Of a stretch of DNA of 64,000 bases, positions 43,240-52,835 are shown piece after piece; the stretch's first letter is position 1; the number at the start of each line of letters is the position of its first letter. This stretch comes from Steroidobacteraceae bacterium. GTDB taxonomy: Bacteria; Pseudomonadota; Gammaproteobacteria; Steroidobacterales; Steroidobacteraceae. The position numbers were made by a program, and so were the translations under genes. The notes beneath the pieces were generated by a model that was given only the letters and a program-made list of their open reading frames with translations, was not told the origin of the DNA and did no database searches. The DNA is taken from NCBI GenBank assembly GCA_025451845.1, contig JANWJS010000021.1, forward strand, positions 1-64,000, written 5' to 3'.

Positions 43240-44588
43240 CACGCGCGCCCGTACGAGCCGTTGAGTTGCGCGAAATGCCGGGCAAGATCTCCTGTCAGCG
43301 CGTCCGCGGGCAGGCGCCAGAGCCAGTTGCCCTGGACGGTGCCGGGTGTGTTGAGCCGCGCCTCCGAGCCGAGGCCGAGAAGGTCCTGGGCGGGGACGAT
43401 GGCGAGCTGGCCGACGGACCCCAGGGCGGCGCGGATCAGCGCCTCCGGCATGGAACCGGGCGCCACGCGTAGCATGGAGTCGACGCGGCGGCGCGTCTGC
43501 TCATCGAGGCTGCGATACCAGCCCAGCGCGGTGTCGTTGTCATGCGTCCCGGTGTAGACGACGCTGTCGTGCTCGTGCATGTGCGGGAGATGCGGGTTGT
43601 CGCTGTCGCCGCTGAAGGCGAATTGCAGGACCCGCATGCCGGGCAAGCCGAAGCCCTTGCGCAGCGCCACGACGTCTTCGGTGATGACGCCGAGGTCCTC
43701 CGCGAGGATCGGCAGGCCGCCCAGCTCGTCCATGAGAATCCGCAGGAGATCTTCGCCAGGCGTCAGGTGCCACTCTCCCCCGCGGGCATCCGCGGCGCCG
43801 GCCGGTACGGCCCAGTGCGCGGCAAGGGCCCGAAAATGATCAATGCGCAGCAGGTCGGCACGGTCGAGCTGCTCGAGCACGCGCGCGCGCCAAAAGGCGA
43901 AGTTGTCGCGGCGCATCATCTGCCAGTCATAGAGAGGATTGCCCCAGAGCTGCCCGGTCCGCGAGAAATAATCGGGTGGGACGCCGGCCATGGCGGCGGG
44001 ACGTCCCTCGTCGTCCAGCTGAAACTGCTCGGGATGAGCCCACGTCTCGGCGGAGTGCGGCGCGACATAGAACGGCAGATCGCCGACGATCCGAACGCCC
44101 CGCATCCGGGCGTGCTCGCGCAGCCGGCGCCACTGGACGAAGAAGGCGAACTGCTCACGCTTGGCGCGCTGCAGCTCGGCCGCGCGCTCGCGTCCCACCC
44201 GATCCAGTGCAGCGGGGGTCCGGTCGCGCACGTCCGTGGGCCACGTCCACCATACTGCGCCGGAATGCGCGGTGCTCAGGACCTCAAACAGTGCGTAGTC
44301 ATCCAGCCACTGCTCGGTTTCGTTTACAAACGCTGCGTACTCTGCGGGTAATACATCCGGTATCTCCGCCGGGTCGAGGAAAGCAGGACTGCCGGCAAAG
44401 TCGGAGCGGACCCAATAGGGGGAGCCGTCGGGCCCCGTCGGGCCGGTAGGCAACACCTGCCAGACGGTGAAGCCGGCGTCCGCCAGCCAGTCAATGAACG
44501 CTCGCCCACCGCGGCCCAGCGGAGCCTCGAGCGAGCCGAGATGTAGCAGTACTCCGGCACGACGTCGGTCGAGCACGGGTAAGCGCAT
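43239..44588 (-). CDS. malQ: 4-alpha-glucanotransferase (GH77, amylomaltase)
   Basis: Disproportionates maltodextrins. 449 residues. GH77 landmarks: RAGVLLHLGSLEAPLGRGGRAFIDWLADAGFTVWQVLPTGPTG, GVRIVGDLPFYVAPHSAETW, RADLLRIDHFRALAAHWAVPAG (catalytic Asp), ILAEDLGVITEDVVALR (catalytic Glu) and YTGTHDNDTALGWY. ATG 44588 is preceded by AAGGAG eight bases away; the track start adds 15 residues. Compact like plastid DPE1, lacking the long E. coli N-terminus. Part of the glgP-glgC-GH57-malQ group. Confidence 0.95.
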   Translation of the reverse strand: MRLPVLDRRRAGVLLHLGSLEAPLGRGGRAFIDWLADAGFTVWQVLPTGPTGPDGSPYWVRSDFAGSPAFLDPAEIPDVLPAEYAAFVNETEQWLDDYALFEVLSTAHSGAVWWTWPTDVRDRTPAALDRVGRERAAELQRAKREQFAFFVQWRRLREHARMRGVRIVGDLPFYVAPHSAETWAHPEQFQLDDEGRPAAMAGVPPDYFSRTGQLWGNPLYDWQMMRRDNFAFWRARVLEQLDRADLLRIDHFRALAAHWAVPAGAADARGGEWHLTPGEDLLRILMDELGGLPILAEDLGVITEDVVALRKGFGLPGMRVLQFAFSGDSDNPHLPHMHEHDSVVYTGTHDNDTALGWYRSLDEQTRRRVDSMLRVAPGSMPEALIRAALGSVGQLAIVPAQDLLGLGSEARLNTPGTVQGNWLWRLPADALTGDLARHFAQLNGSYGRA

Positions 44589-44659
44589 GTCGAATACTCC
44601 TTCATAGCATGCATAACCGACGACCAGGCACATGGATGCGCCCCGCCGCCGCAGGTTGC

Positions 44660-44822
44660 GGAGGTCGCGAGCAAAAACCGCGCTTTTGCTTGCGACCGCG
44701 CTGGGCCGGGCAGGATGCCCGGATCCGGCGCCTTAAACAACATGGCGCAGCCTCGGGCAAAAAAACTGCGCACTTTGCCCGAGCCAGCGGGTGGATCGCG
44801 CAGGAGGCCGGATCCAGGCGCT
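44660..44822. repeat. Type C palindromic repeats, two tandem copies (C2)
   Basis: Unit 1: GCAAAAACCGCGCTTTTGC hairpin then CCGCGCTGGGCCGGGCAGGATGCCCGGATCCGGCGCC. Unit 2: CTCGGGCAAA...TTTGCCCGAG (10-bp inverted repeat) then CAGCGGGTGGATCGCGCAGGAGGCCGGATCCAGGCGC. The first matches C1 at 8.4 kb. It fills the gap between the GH57 stop and malQ. Confidence 0.78.
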
Positions 44823-46601
44823 TCAACTGGCGGAGGCCCGCCGCATGACGCCGCCGTGCTCCGGGCTGCCGCGACCCACGGAAATCGGCTGTGCCAGACT
44901 CTCGGGCGGCGGCAGGCCGAGAAGGCGGTAGAGAACGACGAGCTGGCGCCGGTACAGGCTGTCGAACTGGCTCACGGCATCGGCCGGGTTGTAGTCTCCA
45001 AACCACCAGAACCAGTCGGAACTCTCGCAGAGGGCGAGCTGGCGCTCGACCGCGGCCCGCTGCGCAGTATCGAGGGCGCCCGATGACAGCACGCGGTCGA
45101 AGGCGAGCTTGGCCTCGCAGAGAAGATCCCAGGCGCGATTCTTGGCTGGATCGCCCATCCAGGTAGCGAGCGTGCCGTGTACCCAGCTCCCCGCCACTAC
45201 GTCCGGCAGGGGGAGCGGCTCCAGTCCGCGCGCGACGCAATCAGACAGCGTGGTCAGCTCCAGCAGCGGGTGCGCGGCCAGGAGCGAATACAGCGCGCGC
45301 AGGAAGTAGAGGCCATTGAACGGGTAGTGCTCCCACGCATTTTCGCCATCAAGGGCGATCAGCACGGCGTGACGGACGCGCCTCTCGGAAGCGCTTCCCG
45401 GTGTGCTTTCCGCCTCATGAAGCTGCGTCACGGATGACTCCGCGGGCACGGAGGGCTCGGCGTACTGCCTGGCGAGATGCGCGAGCTCGTTGACGAGATT
45501 GTGAGCAGCATCGTCACCGTGCCACGTCGCGTACGTGAAGCCGACGAGGTCGGAAAGTGTGTCGTCGCGAAAGAATTCGACCATGTTACCGCCGGGCAGG
45601 CGGTAGGGTTGGTTGTAGAAGCGCGAATCGCGCGCGGACTTGGCATCGCTGCGAGCAAGAGCGCCCTGCAGGACGTTGGCGCTGCTCGCCGCCCACTTGA
45701 AGCCGGCGCGATCGAGCAGCTCCAGCGTGCCGCGGCTGATTGCCCCCTCCGACGGCCAGCAGCCGCTCGGCTCCGTGCCGAACGCCTGTTTGAAAACGCG
45801 GAGCGACTCCCGCACGTGCCACTGCGCGCGCTCCGCCCCCCCCGGATAGGACGAGTGTTGCGGCAACGGCATGTTGGGTACGGCATCGCGTGCGGCCTGG
45901 AAGTCGAGCAGCAGCGGTATGATCGGATGCCCGTATGGGGTTATTGACAGCTCGCACTGCCCGCGCTCGGATAGCTTTCGATAGCGCGGCACGATGGAAG
46001 CGACGAGGTCTCCGACCAGCGACAGGAGGCCGCGCCGCTGCTCGAGCGAGAACGCCCGCCCCTGTTGGGTGAGGCTGCTCACGAAAGTGTCCGAGCGGCG
46101 CACGGTTTCGCCCAACCAGGCAAGGTGGTACCACACGGCGAGATCGTGGATGAGCTGATCGGAGGCGTAGTTCACGCGCTCCACGGTGGCGAGCGTCTCG
46201 GCCAGCGTGGCGAGCTCGAGGTACGGGCCGAAGCGCTCGATCATCTGCTTGCGCTGGGCCTTGAGGCACGCCCGCAGCAGCTCCAGGCGCTCCGCGGGAT
46301 CGGACGGCACCGGATCCGGACCCAGGAGCGCGAGCACGGGGTCCGGCAGAGGGTTGCCGGCGCGCAGGTGATCGGCCACGCGGCGCGCGATCTCCTCGAT
46401 CTGCTCGAGCAGCACGGGCGTGAAGTTGACTACCGCGCGCGCTGCCGGGTTCGCCTCCAAGTGCGCGGCCATGTCGGTGTAATCCTTGATCGCGTGGAGG
46501 TAGGTCCACGGCAACACATATCGTCCTGTGAGTGCGTCACGGTACTGTGGCTGGTGCATATGCCACAGGAGGACGACGGGCAGGCGTGGGTTGGATCCCA
46601 T
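44823..46601 (-). CDS. GH57 glycoside hydrolase (alpha-amylase/alpha-mannosidase-like)
   Basis: 592 residues of the COG1449 type. HMHQPQYRDALTGRYVLPWTYLHAIKDYTDM and VNFTPVLLEQIEEI form the GH57 N-terminal signature; the nucleophile is the Glu in CWPSEGAIS, followed by FFRDDTLSDLVGFTYATW, and DGENAWEHYPFNGLYFLRALY. Cytoplasmic, no signal. ATG 46601 is five bases after the glgC stop, so the two are co-transcribed. Such enzymes may degrade, transfer or branch alpha-glucans; the exact activity is not visible. No glgB (GH13) is in the window, so a branching role is worth considering. Confidence 0.93.
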   Translation of the reverse strand: MGSNPRLPVVLLWHMHQPQYRDALTGRYVLPWTYLHAIKDYTDMAAHLEANPAARAVVNFTPVLLEQIEEIARRVADHLRAGNPLPDPVLALLGPDPVPSDPAERLELLRACLKAQRKQMIERFGPYLELATLAETLATVERVNYASDQLIHDLAVWYHLAWLGETVRRSDTFVSSLTQQGRAFSLEQRRGLLSLVGDLVASIVPRYRKLSERGQCELSITPYGHPIIPLLLDFQAARDAVPNMPLPQHSSYPGGAERAQWHVRESLRVFKQAFGTEPSGCWPSEGAISRGTLELLDRAGFKWAASSANVLQGALARSDAKSARDSRFYNQPYRLPGGNMVEFFRDDTLSDLVGFTYATWHGDDAAHNLVNELAHLARQYAEPSVPAESSVTQLHEAESTPGSASERRVRHAVLIALDGENAWEHYPFNGLYFLRALYSLLAAHPLLELTTLSDCVARGLEPLPLPDVVAGSWVHGTLATWMGDPAKNRAWDLLCEAKLAFDRVLSSGALDTAQRAAVERQLALCESSDWFWWFGDYNPADAVSQFDSLYRRQLVVLYRLLGLPPPESLAQPISVGRGSPEHGGVMRRASAS

Positions 46602-46606
46602 GGGAC

Positions 46607-47881
46607 TCAAGGGGACAGCCGGCGAAGCATGTCAGGGGTCACGAGCACGACACCTCTCTCGGTAACGACGAACCGTCGGGCATCGTCCACTCTGTCGAGA
46701 CCGATGCGCATGCCGTCGGGAATCTCGCAGCCCTCATCGATGATGGCCCCGCGGATCTGGCAGCCGCTGCCGATGAGGGCATGCGGCAGGACGACGGAAC
46801 GCTCGATCACCGTGCGCTCTTCCACGCGCACGTCGGAGAAGAGCAGCGACTCCCTCACCATCGCCCCGGAGATGATGCAGCCGCCCGAGACCATTGAGTT
46901 GATGGCTGTGCCGCGGCGTCCGTCCTCGTCGAGGATGAACTTGGCCGGCGGCTGATGCATCTGATAGGTCCAAATGGGCCAGTCCTCGTCGTAGATGTTG
47001 AGCTCGGGCCTGACGTGCACCAGCTCGAGATTCGCCTCGTAGTAGGCGTCGATCGTCCCCACGTCGCGCCAGTAGCTTTGCGCACGTGTCTTGACGTCTT
47101 GGAAGGGATACGCGAACACCTGCAGGGTGCTGCTGAGAGTCTTCGGGATGATGTTCTTGCCGAAATCGTGAGCGGAAGCATCGTCGACTGCGTCCTCTTC
47201 CAGTAGACGCTGCAGAAGACGCGTGTTGAAAACGTAAATGCCCATCGAAGCGAGAATCGTGTCCGGCCGGCCCGGAAGCGTATCCGGGACGGCAGGCTTC
47301 TCCGAGAACCGGGTCACCCGGTTCCATTCCGTCGCAGTGAGGACGCCGAAGTGCCGCGATTCGCCCGCGGGCACTTCGACCACGCCGACCGTGATGTCAG
47401 CGCCCTTCTCCACGTGGTAGGCGATCATCGGACCATAGTCCATCTTGTAGATGTGATCTCCTGCAAGCACGAGCACGTGCTTGGGCCTATGGGCGAGGAT
47501 GAGGTCAATGTTCTGGTGGACGGCATCGGCCGTGCCCCGGTACCACACCGGACCCTTCTGCTGCTGGGCCGGGATGGTCTCGATGAATTCGCCGAACTCG
47601 CCGCGCAGGTAGCTCCAGCCACGCTGCACGTGCGCGATCAGTGACTGGGCCTTGTACTGGGTGAGAATCGAGATCTGGCGTATGCCCGAATTGACGCAGT
47701 TCGAGAGCACGAAATCGACGATGCGGAACTTGCCGCCAAAGGGGGTCGCCGGCTTGCAGCGGTGCTCGGTGAGGTCCTTCAGGCGCTCCCCGCGCCCGCC
47801 GGCCATGATCACGGCAAGGGTGCCGCCCGTCAGGCGGCTCACATAACGTCCGGAAGAGGCGCGCGCAGGCTGTCGAGGCAT
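46607..47881 (-). CDS. glgC: Glucose-1-phosphate adenylyltransferase
   Basis: Makes ADP-glucose for GlgA. 424 residues from ATG 47881, close to E. coli (431). Nucleotide-binding MAGGRGERLKDLTEHRCKPATPFGGKFRIVDF, the AHVQRGW segment, VLAGDHIYKMDY, RFSEKPAVP and a C-terminal left-handed beta-helix region (SGGCIISGAMVRESLLFSDVRVEE). The track's TTG start at 47914 adds 11 unconserved residues. Between glgP and GH57. Confidence 0.96.
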   Translation of the reverse strand: MPRQPARASSGRYVSRLTGGTLAVIMAGGRGERLKDLTEHRCKPATPFGGKFRIVDFVLSNCVNSGIRQISILTQYKAQSLIAHVQRGWSYLRGEFGEFIETIPAQQQKGPVWYRGTADAVHQNIDLILAHRPKHVLVLAGDHIYKMDYGPMIAYHVEKGADITVGVVEVPAGESRHFGVLTATEWNRVTRFSEKPAVPDTLPGRPDTILASMGIYVFNTRLLQRLLEEDAVDDASAHDFGKNIIPKTLSSTLQVFAYPFQDVKTRAQSYWRDVGTIDAYYEANLELVHVRPELNIYDEDWPIWTYQMHQPPAKFILDEDGRRGTAINSMVSGGCIISGAMVRESLLFSDVRVEERTVIERSVVLPHALIGSGCQIRGAIIDEGCEIPDGMRIGLDRVDDARRFVVTERGVVLVTPDMLRRLSP

Positions 47882-47932
47882 GATAGACCGGGCAGCGGGC
47901 TTGTTAGGGTCCAATCTTAGCGTGCGCGCAGG

Positions 47933-50515
47933 CTAAAGCCACTTCATCAGACCGAGGGCATACTCGTGCGACAGCAGGTCGTGCCGCGGGTAGACACGCA
48001 CCTCGGTGGCGAACTGGCCGCATTCCGGCGGCTCCGTATCGAGCGCGAACACGGCCGCGCCGTCGGACTCCTGCTCGCCGGTAGCCGCGAGGGGCACGAC
48101 CCAGAGGCCGTCGCGCTCCGGCGGCACGAACGAGCAGAGCGGCGGGGGGCCCCGCTCACCTTCGGGCAGGAGGCGCCGGGCCACGAGCTCCACGCGCACG
48201 TCGGAGGGTTGCAAGCCATTGAGGCTGGCCGCGACCCGCAGCCGCAGGTGCTCCCCCTGCGGCAGCTCACCGGGGGCGTCCGCGACCACCCGCAGACTGA
48301 CCCGGTTCCAGGCCTGCCGAATCCGCTGCTGCCATTCCGCCAGCCCCCTGGCGCCGGCGAAGCCACCCTCGGCGAGCCGCCGATACTGCTCCGCCGCCGG
48401 CCGATAGAGCCCGCGCTTATAGTCCTCCAGCACCCGGCTCATATTGAAACGGGGTATGACAGTCATCATCGCGCGCTTGGCGCGCGCAACCCACTCCGGC
48501 GAGCAGCCAGCCTCACCCTCCTTCCGGCCGTTGGCGTAATAGAGGGGAATGATCTCCTCTTCGAGAGCGTCCAGGATCAGCTCCGCCTCGAGCGCGTCGC
48601 GGCGCTCGGGGTCAAGCACGTTGGCCGGTGGAATGCCCCAGCCGTTGTCCTGCATCCAGCCCTCGGCCCACCAGCCGTCCAGGATGCTCAGGTTCAGGCG
48701 CCCGTTGATGGCCGCCTTGATGCCGGAGGTGCCGCTCGCCTCGAGCGGCGCGATGGGATTGTTGAGCCAGACGTCGACCCCGGAGACGAGCGAGCGGCCG
48801 AGCTGCAGATCATAGTCCTCGAGGAAAATGATGCGGCCGACGAACTCCGGCGAAGTCATGAGCTCGCGAATCTCGCGCAGCACTTGCTTGCCGGGCTCGT
48901 CCGCCGGGTGCGCCTTGCCGGCGAAGAGCAGGAGCACGGGCCGCTCCGGATCGTTGACCAGACGCGCGAGACGAGCGCGATCCCGCAGCAGCAGCGTCGC
49001 CCGCTTGTAAGTAGCGAACCGCCGCGCGAAGCCGATCGTCAGCACATTCGGCCGCAAAGGATCGAGGAACCGTGTGACGTGGCGAAGCTGCGCCGGGCTC
49101 ATGCCCTTGCGTGCGTACTCGCGCTGCAAGCGCTCGCGGACGCTGGCGAGCATCCGGGACTTCACGGACTGGGCCGCGGCCCAGAAGCGCTCATGCGGCA
49201 CGGATTCGAGCGCGCTCCAGAATGGGACGTCGCTCAACCGGTCGCGCCAGCCCGCCCCCAGCTCCGTGTTGAAGAAGTCCATCCATGTATTGTGCAGGAA
49301 GGTCGGCACGTGCACGCCATTGGTCACGAAGCCGACGGGGTTTTCTTCGGGCCGGATCTCCGGCCACTGGTCGGAGCACAGTCCGGAGGAGACACTTCCG
49401 TGGATCCGGCTGACGCCATTGATGTGGCGGGCACCGTTCAACGCCAGCCGGGTCATGTTGAACAGACCCGGCGCCGCCGGGGTGCGCGCCAGATCGAGGA
49501 CGCGCTCGACGGGAATGCCGAGCTCGCGCACGAAATCGCCGAAGTGCCTGAGGATGAGATCGTGCCCGAAGGCATCATGGCCGGCGGCGACTGGAGTGTG
49601 AGTCGTGAACACGCACGCTGCGGCGACCGCCTCCAGCGCGGCCTCGAACGGCAGGCCGAGCGACAAGTGCTCGCGCAGCAACTCGAGGATGAGGAATGCA
49701 GCGTGGCCCTCATTGAGATGCCATACGGCCGGCTTGATGCCCAGTGCGCGGAGCGCGCGAATGCCGCCGATACCCAGGATCATCTCCTGGCGAACGCGAG
49801 TGGACTCATCGCCCCCGTAGAGGCGATGGGTAATGTCGCGATCGGTCGGGGCATTCTCGGGGGTGTTGGTATCCAGCAGATAGACTGGCACGCGGCCGAC
49901 TCTCGCCTTCCAGAGGCGGGCGACGACGTCGCGGCCAGCTATGGGTACGGTGACCCTGATCCATTCCCCGGCGGCATTGCGTGCTGCCTCCACGGGCAAA
50001 TCGCGTGGGTCATGCTCACGGTATTCCGCGTGCTGGACCCCGTCGTTGTCCACCGTCTGGGTGAAGTATCCCTGCTCGTAAAGGAGTCCCACTGCGACGA
50101 AATTGGCACCGCCGTCGCTCGCCGCTTTGCAGTAGTCGCCGGCCAGAACGCCGAGGCCGCCGGAATAGATGGGGAAGCTTTCGTGAAAGCCGTACTCCGC
50201 ACAAAAATAGGCCACCAGCGGCTCATCGCTCCGGGATACCGGCGCGGTCACATAGGCATCGAGCGCCTCGAGCGCTGCGCGGTAACGGGCCAGGTACATT
50301 GGGTCGCGGGCAGCGCGGTCGAGGCTCGACTGCGCGATGCAGCGCAGGAGCAGCCGCGGATTGCCGCTCGTCTGCGTCCACAGCTCCGGGTCCAGGTCCT
50401 CGAAGAGCGCGCGGATCGGGCGATGCCAGGAGAAGAACAGGTTGCCGGTCAGCTCGGGGAGGCGCTTCAGGGCCTCCGGAACGACGGGGGTGATCTCTAG
50501 GAGCGTATTGCGCAT
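47933..50515 (-). CDS. glgP: Alpha-glucan phosphorylase (GT35, DUF3417 N-terminus)
   Basis: Releases glucose-1-phosphate from alpha-glucan. 860 residues from ATG 50515 (MRNTLLEITPVVPEALKRLPELTGNLFFSWH), the DUF3417 N-terminus of the AlgP-like, shorter-catalytic phosphorylases. Features: PIYSGGLGVLAGDYCKAASD, VWHLNEGHAAFLILE, GFARRFATYKRATLL and the PLP site EASGTSGIKAAINGRLNLS. Distinct from the classical E. coli GlgP. First gene of the minus-strand glycogen group; 51 bases upstream of glgC. Confidence 0.95.
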   Translation of the reverse strand: MRNTLLEITPVVPEALKRLPELTGNLFFSWHRPIRALFEDLDPELWTQTSGNPRLLLRCIAQSSLDRAARDPMYLARYRAALEALDAYVTAPVSRSDEPLVAYFCAEYGFHESFPIYSGGLGVLAGDYCKAASDGGANFVAVGLLYEQGYFTQTVDNDGVQHAEYREHDPRDLPVEAARNAAGEWIRVTVPIAGRDVVARLWKARVGRVPVYLLDTNTPENAPTDRDITHRLYGGDESTRVRQEMILGIGGIRALRALGIKPAVWHLNEGHAAFLILELLREHLSLGLPFEAALEAVAAACVFTTHTPVAAGHDAFGHDLILRHFGDFVRELGIPVERVLDLARTPAAPGLFNMTRLALNGARHINGVSRIHGSVSSGLCSDQWPEIRPEENPVGFVTNGVHVPTFLHNTWMDFFNTELGAGWRDRLSDVPFWSALESVPHERFWAAAQSVKSRMLASVRERLQREYARKGMSPAQLRHVTRFLDPLRPNVLTIGFARRFATYKRATLLLRDRARLARLVNDPERPVLLLFAGKAHPADEPGKQVLREIRELMTSPEFVGRIIFLEDYDLQLGRSLVSGVDVWLNNPIAPLEASGTSGIKAAINGRLNLSILDGWWAEGWMQDNGWGIPPANVLDPERRDALEAELILDALEEEIIPLYYANGRKEGEAGCSPEWVARAKRAMMTVIPRFNMSRVLEDYKRGLYRPAAEQYRRLAEGGFAGARGLAEWQQRIRQAWNRVSLRVVADAPGELPQGEHLRLRVAASLNGLQPSDVRVELVARRLLPEGERGPPPLCSFVPPERDGLWVVPLAATGEQESDGAAVFALDTEPPECGQFATEVRVYPRHDLLSHEYALGLMKWL

Positions 50516-50774
50516 TGGTTCCAGGCTCGGGCTTCCTGCAGCGAATGAGACCGCGCAGTCTAGCGGGTCGGACCGGGGTCTGCTCGTGGAGCACCGCCCG
50601 CGAAAGAGCCGCAGTCGAGCTCGTGCCGCGGCTCGGGACATTTTCCTGCGGGCTTACCGGTGACCGGTGCTCACCTCCGAGGGAACCCGGAGCCCCCGTC
50701 GTGGCATAGTGCCGAGCCTGCGTGGCGTGGCCACAGGCGCGCCGCAATAACAACGTATATATGAGGAGCAACTC

Positions 50775-52685
50775 GTGAAACGTGCGCTGCCCCTTTCCGC
50801 CACCAGTCTGCTGCTGCTCGGCGTGTGCATCCCCCGACCCGCGCCGGCGGCTGAGCCCAATGCCAACGCGCGCCCCTACGCGACCCAGTCGAATCCCGAG
50901 ACTCTCGTGCTGGACGCGCGGGATGTCGGCCGGGGCCTGATGACTGCCACCATGCGGATCCCGGTCGAGCCCGGAGAGTTCACATTCGTTTATCCGAAGT
51001 GGACGCCCGGGGAGCACGGGCCGACCGGTCCGATCGCCGATATCTCGGAGATCAAGGTGACGTCCGGCGGCCAGTCGCTCACGTGGCGGCGCGACCCGAT
51101 CGATATGTACGCCTTTCATGTCGACGTCCCGAGCGGGGTGCATGCGCTCGACGTGCGGTTCACGGTGCTCGTCAATGCGCCCGCGGACACCATGTCCACC
51201 CCTAACCTCGCTATCGTCAACTGGAACCGGGTGCTCTTCTACCAGGCCGACACCAACTCCCACCATGTCTATTTCAAGCCCAGTATCATCCTGCCGGATC
51301 GCTGGAGCTACGGCACCGCGCTCCCTGGCCCGCAGCAGTCGGGACAGCGGGTGGACTTCGCCGAGGTACCGCTCAACATGCTGGTCGACTCGCCGCTCGA
51401 CTGCGGCCGCTACGCCAAGCACATCGAGCTGTGGCGCCAGGGCAGCGCCTACCAGATGCTCGATGTGTTCGCCGACAAGCCGCAGGACCTCGACATCCCG
51501 GACAAGCTGATCGCGAAGTACAAGCGCATGGCCCCGGAGGCGTTCGCGCTCTATGGTTCGCGGCATTGGAACTACTACCATTCGCTGCTGACTCTGTCGG
51601 ATGCGATCGGCTTCCAGGGCGTCGAGCATCATCAGTCGAGTGACAACCGCGGGCCCGATGACTTCATGACGAATCCCAAGGAGCAATTCGCGGCCGGCGA
51701 CCTGCTGACGCACGAGTTCTCGCATTCCTGGAACGGCAAGTACCGCCGTCCCCGGGATCTCACCACCCTCAACTTCCAGATCCCGATGCAGACGGACCTT
51801 CTCTGGGTGTACGAGGGCATGAATCAATACATGGGGGATCTCCTCTCCTTCCGCACGGGAATCAGGAAACCCAGCGACTACGCGGAATACCTGGCGGCTC
51901 TCTATGCCCGCCTGGCAAGCGAGCCCGGGCGGAATACCGAGCCGCTGATCGACACCACTACGGCCGCGCCCTACCTCTACCAGGTAGACGGCTCGTATCC
52001 GAGCATCCGCCGCACCGCGGGGGACTTCTACGCGGAGGGAGAGTTGTTCTGGCTCGACGTGGACACGCTGATCCGCGACAAGACGCAGGGCAAGAAGTCA
52101 CTCGATGACTTCCTGCATCTCTACAGCACCCCGTCCGTCACCGGGCCGATCACCAAGACCTACACACGCGCCGACATCGAGCGGCTGCTGAACGAGGTAG
52201 TACCGTACGACTGGCATGCCTTCATCCAGCAGCGCGTGTATGAGCTCGCCCCGACGCCGCCGACCGGCGAGCTGGCGAGGGCAGGCTGGCGGTTGGTCTA
52301 CACGAGCAAGCCGAACGAGTTCATCGAGGCTTTTGAGACGCTGCGACACAGCAACAGTCAGTGGTACAGCTACGGCCTCGAGATCGGCAAGGACGACACG
52401 GTGGCGGACGTGCGCGAAGGCTCGCCTGCATGGGCGGCCGGCATGGCTCCGGGCATGAAGATCGCCGCCGTCGACGGGCAGGCCTATAACGATGACGTGC
52501 TGAAGTACATCTCCACCCAGGCGGAGCACTCAAACGGATCGACCAGGTTCCTGGTGCAGCAGGACGGTTGGTACCACACGTATCAGGTGACCTATCACGG
52601 GGGACCGAGTTATCCACATCTCGTGCGCGTTGCCGGCAAGGCCGACATGCTGGCCAAGATCATGGCGCCGCACGCGGGCTCCTGA
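50775..52685 (+). CDS. Secreted M61-family metallopeptidase with PDZ domain
   Basis: 636 residues. A signal peptide (RALPLSATSLLLLGVCIPRPAPAA), an N-terminal beta domain with the family motif PKWTPGEHGPTGPIADIS, the zinc site HEFSHSWNGKYRRP, and a later YEGMNQYMGDLLSFRTG (Glu ligand). The C-terminus carries a PDZ-like stretch (YGLEIGKDDTVADVREGSPAWAAGMAPGMKIAAVDGQ). M61 glycyl aminopeptidases cleave N-terminal Gly or Ala peptides. GTG 50775 has GAGGAG six bases upstream. It is followed by a bidirectional terminator. Confidence 0.93.
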   Translation: MKRALPLSATSLLLLGVCIPRPAPAAEPNANARPYATQSNPETLVLDARDVGRGLMTATMRIPVEPGEFTFVYPKWTPGEHGPTGPIADISEIKVTSGGQSLTWRRDPIDMYAFHVDVPSGVHALDVRFTVLVNAPADTMSTPNLAIVNWNRVLFYQADTNSHHVYFKPSIILPDRWSYGTALPGPQQSGQRVDFAEVPLNMLVDSPLDCGRYAKHIELWRQGSAYQMLDVFADKPQDLDIPDKLIAKYKRMAPEAFALYGSRHWNYYHSLLTLSDAIGFQGVEHHQSSDNRGPDDFMTNPKEQFAAGDLLTHEFSHSWNGKYRRPRDLTTLNFQIPMQTDLLWVYEGMNQYMGDLLSFRTGIRKPSDYAEYLAALYARLASEPGRNTEPLIDTTTAAPYLYQVDGSYPSIRRTAGDFYAEGELFWLDVDTLIRDKTQGKKSLDDFLHLYSTPSVTGPITKTYTRADIERLLNEVVPYDWHAFIQQRVYELAPTPPTGELARAGWRLVYTSKPNEFIEAFETLRHSNSQWYSYGLEIGKDDTVADVREGSPAWAAGMAPGMKIAAVDGQAYNDDVLKYISTQAEHSNGSTRFLVQQDGWYHTYQVTYHGGPSYPHLVRVAGKADMLAKIMAPHAGS

Positions 52686-52778
52686 CCGCATTTCGACCGA
52701 GCGCTCGCACTGACCGAATACCCCACCGCCGGAGGACCTACTCCGGTGGAGGGTGGCGAATGAGACCTCGATCGGCCT

Positions 52779-52811
52779 CAAAAAAATCGGCCCCTGAAGG
52801 GCCGATTTTCT
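52779..52811. terminator. Bidirectional Rho-independent terminator
   Basis: AAAAAAATCGGCCC-CTGAA-GGGCCGATTTT: A-run on the left, T-run on the right around a nine-pair stem. It sits between the convergent M61 gene and TonB-receptor gene and can end both. Confidence 0.92.
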
Positions 52812-52835
52812 GTTACCGATCAGCGCGCGCCGCCG

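Noticed and set aside
47966-50500. 844-residue plus-strand ORF
   Set aside because: Exact antisense of glgP, typical of GC-rich codon periodicity; no recognisable domain.
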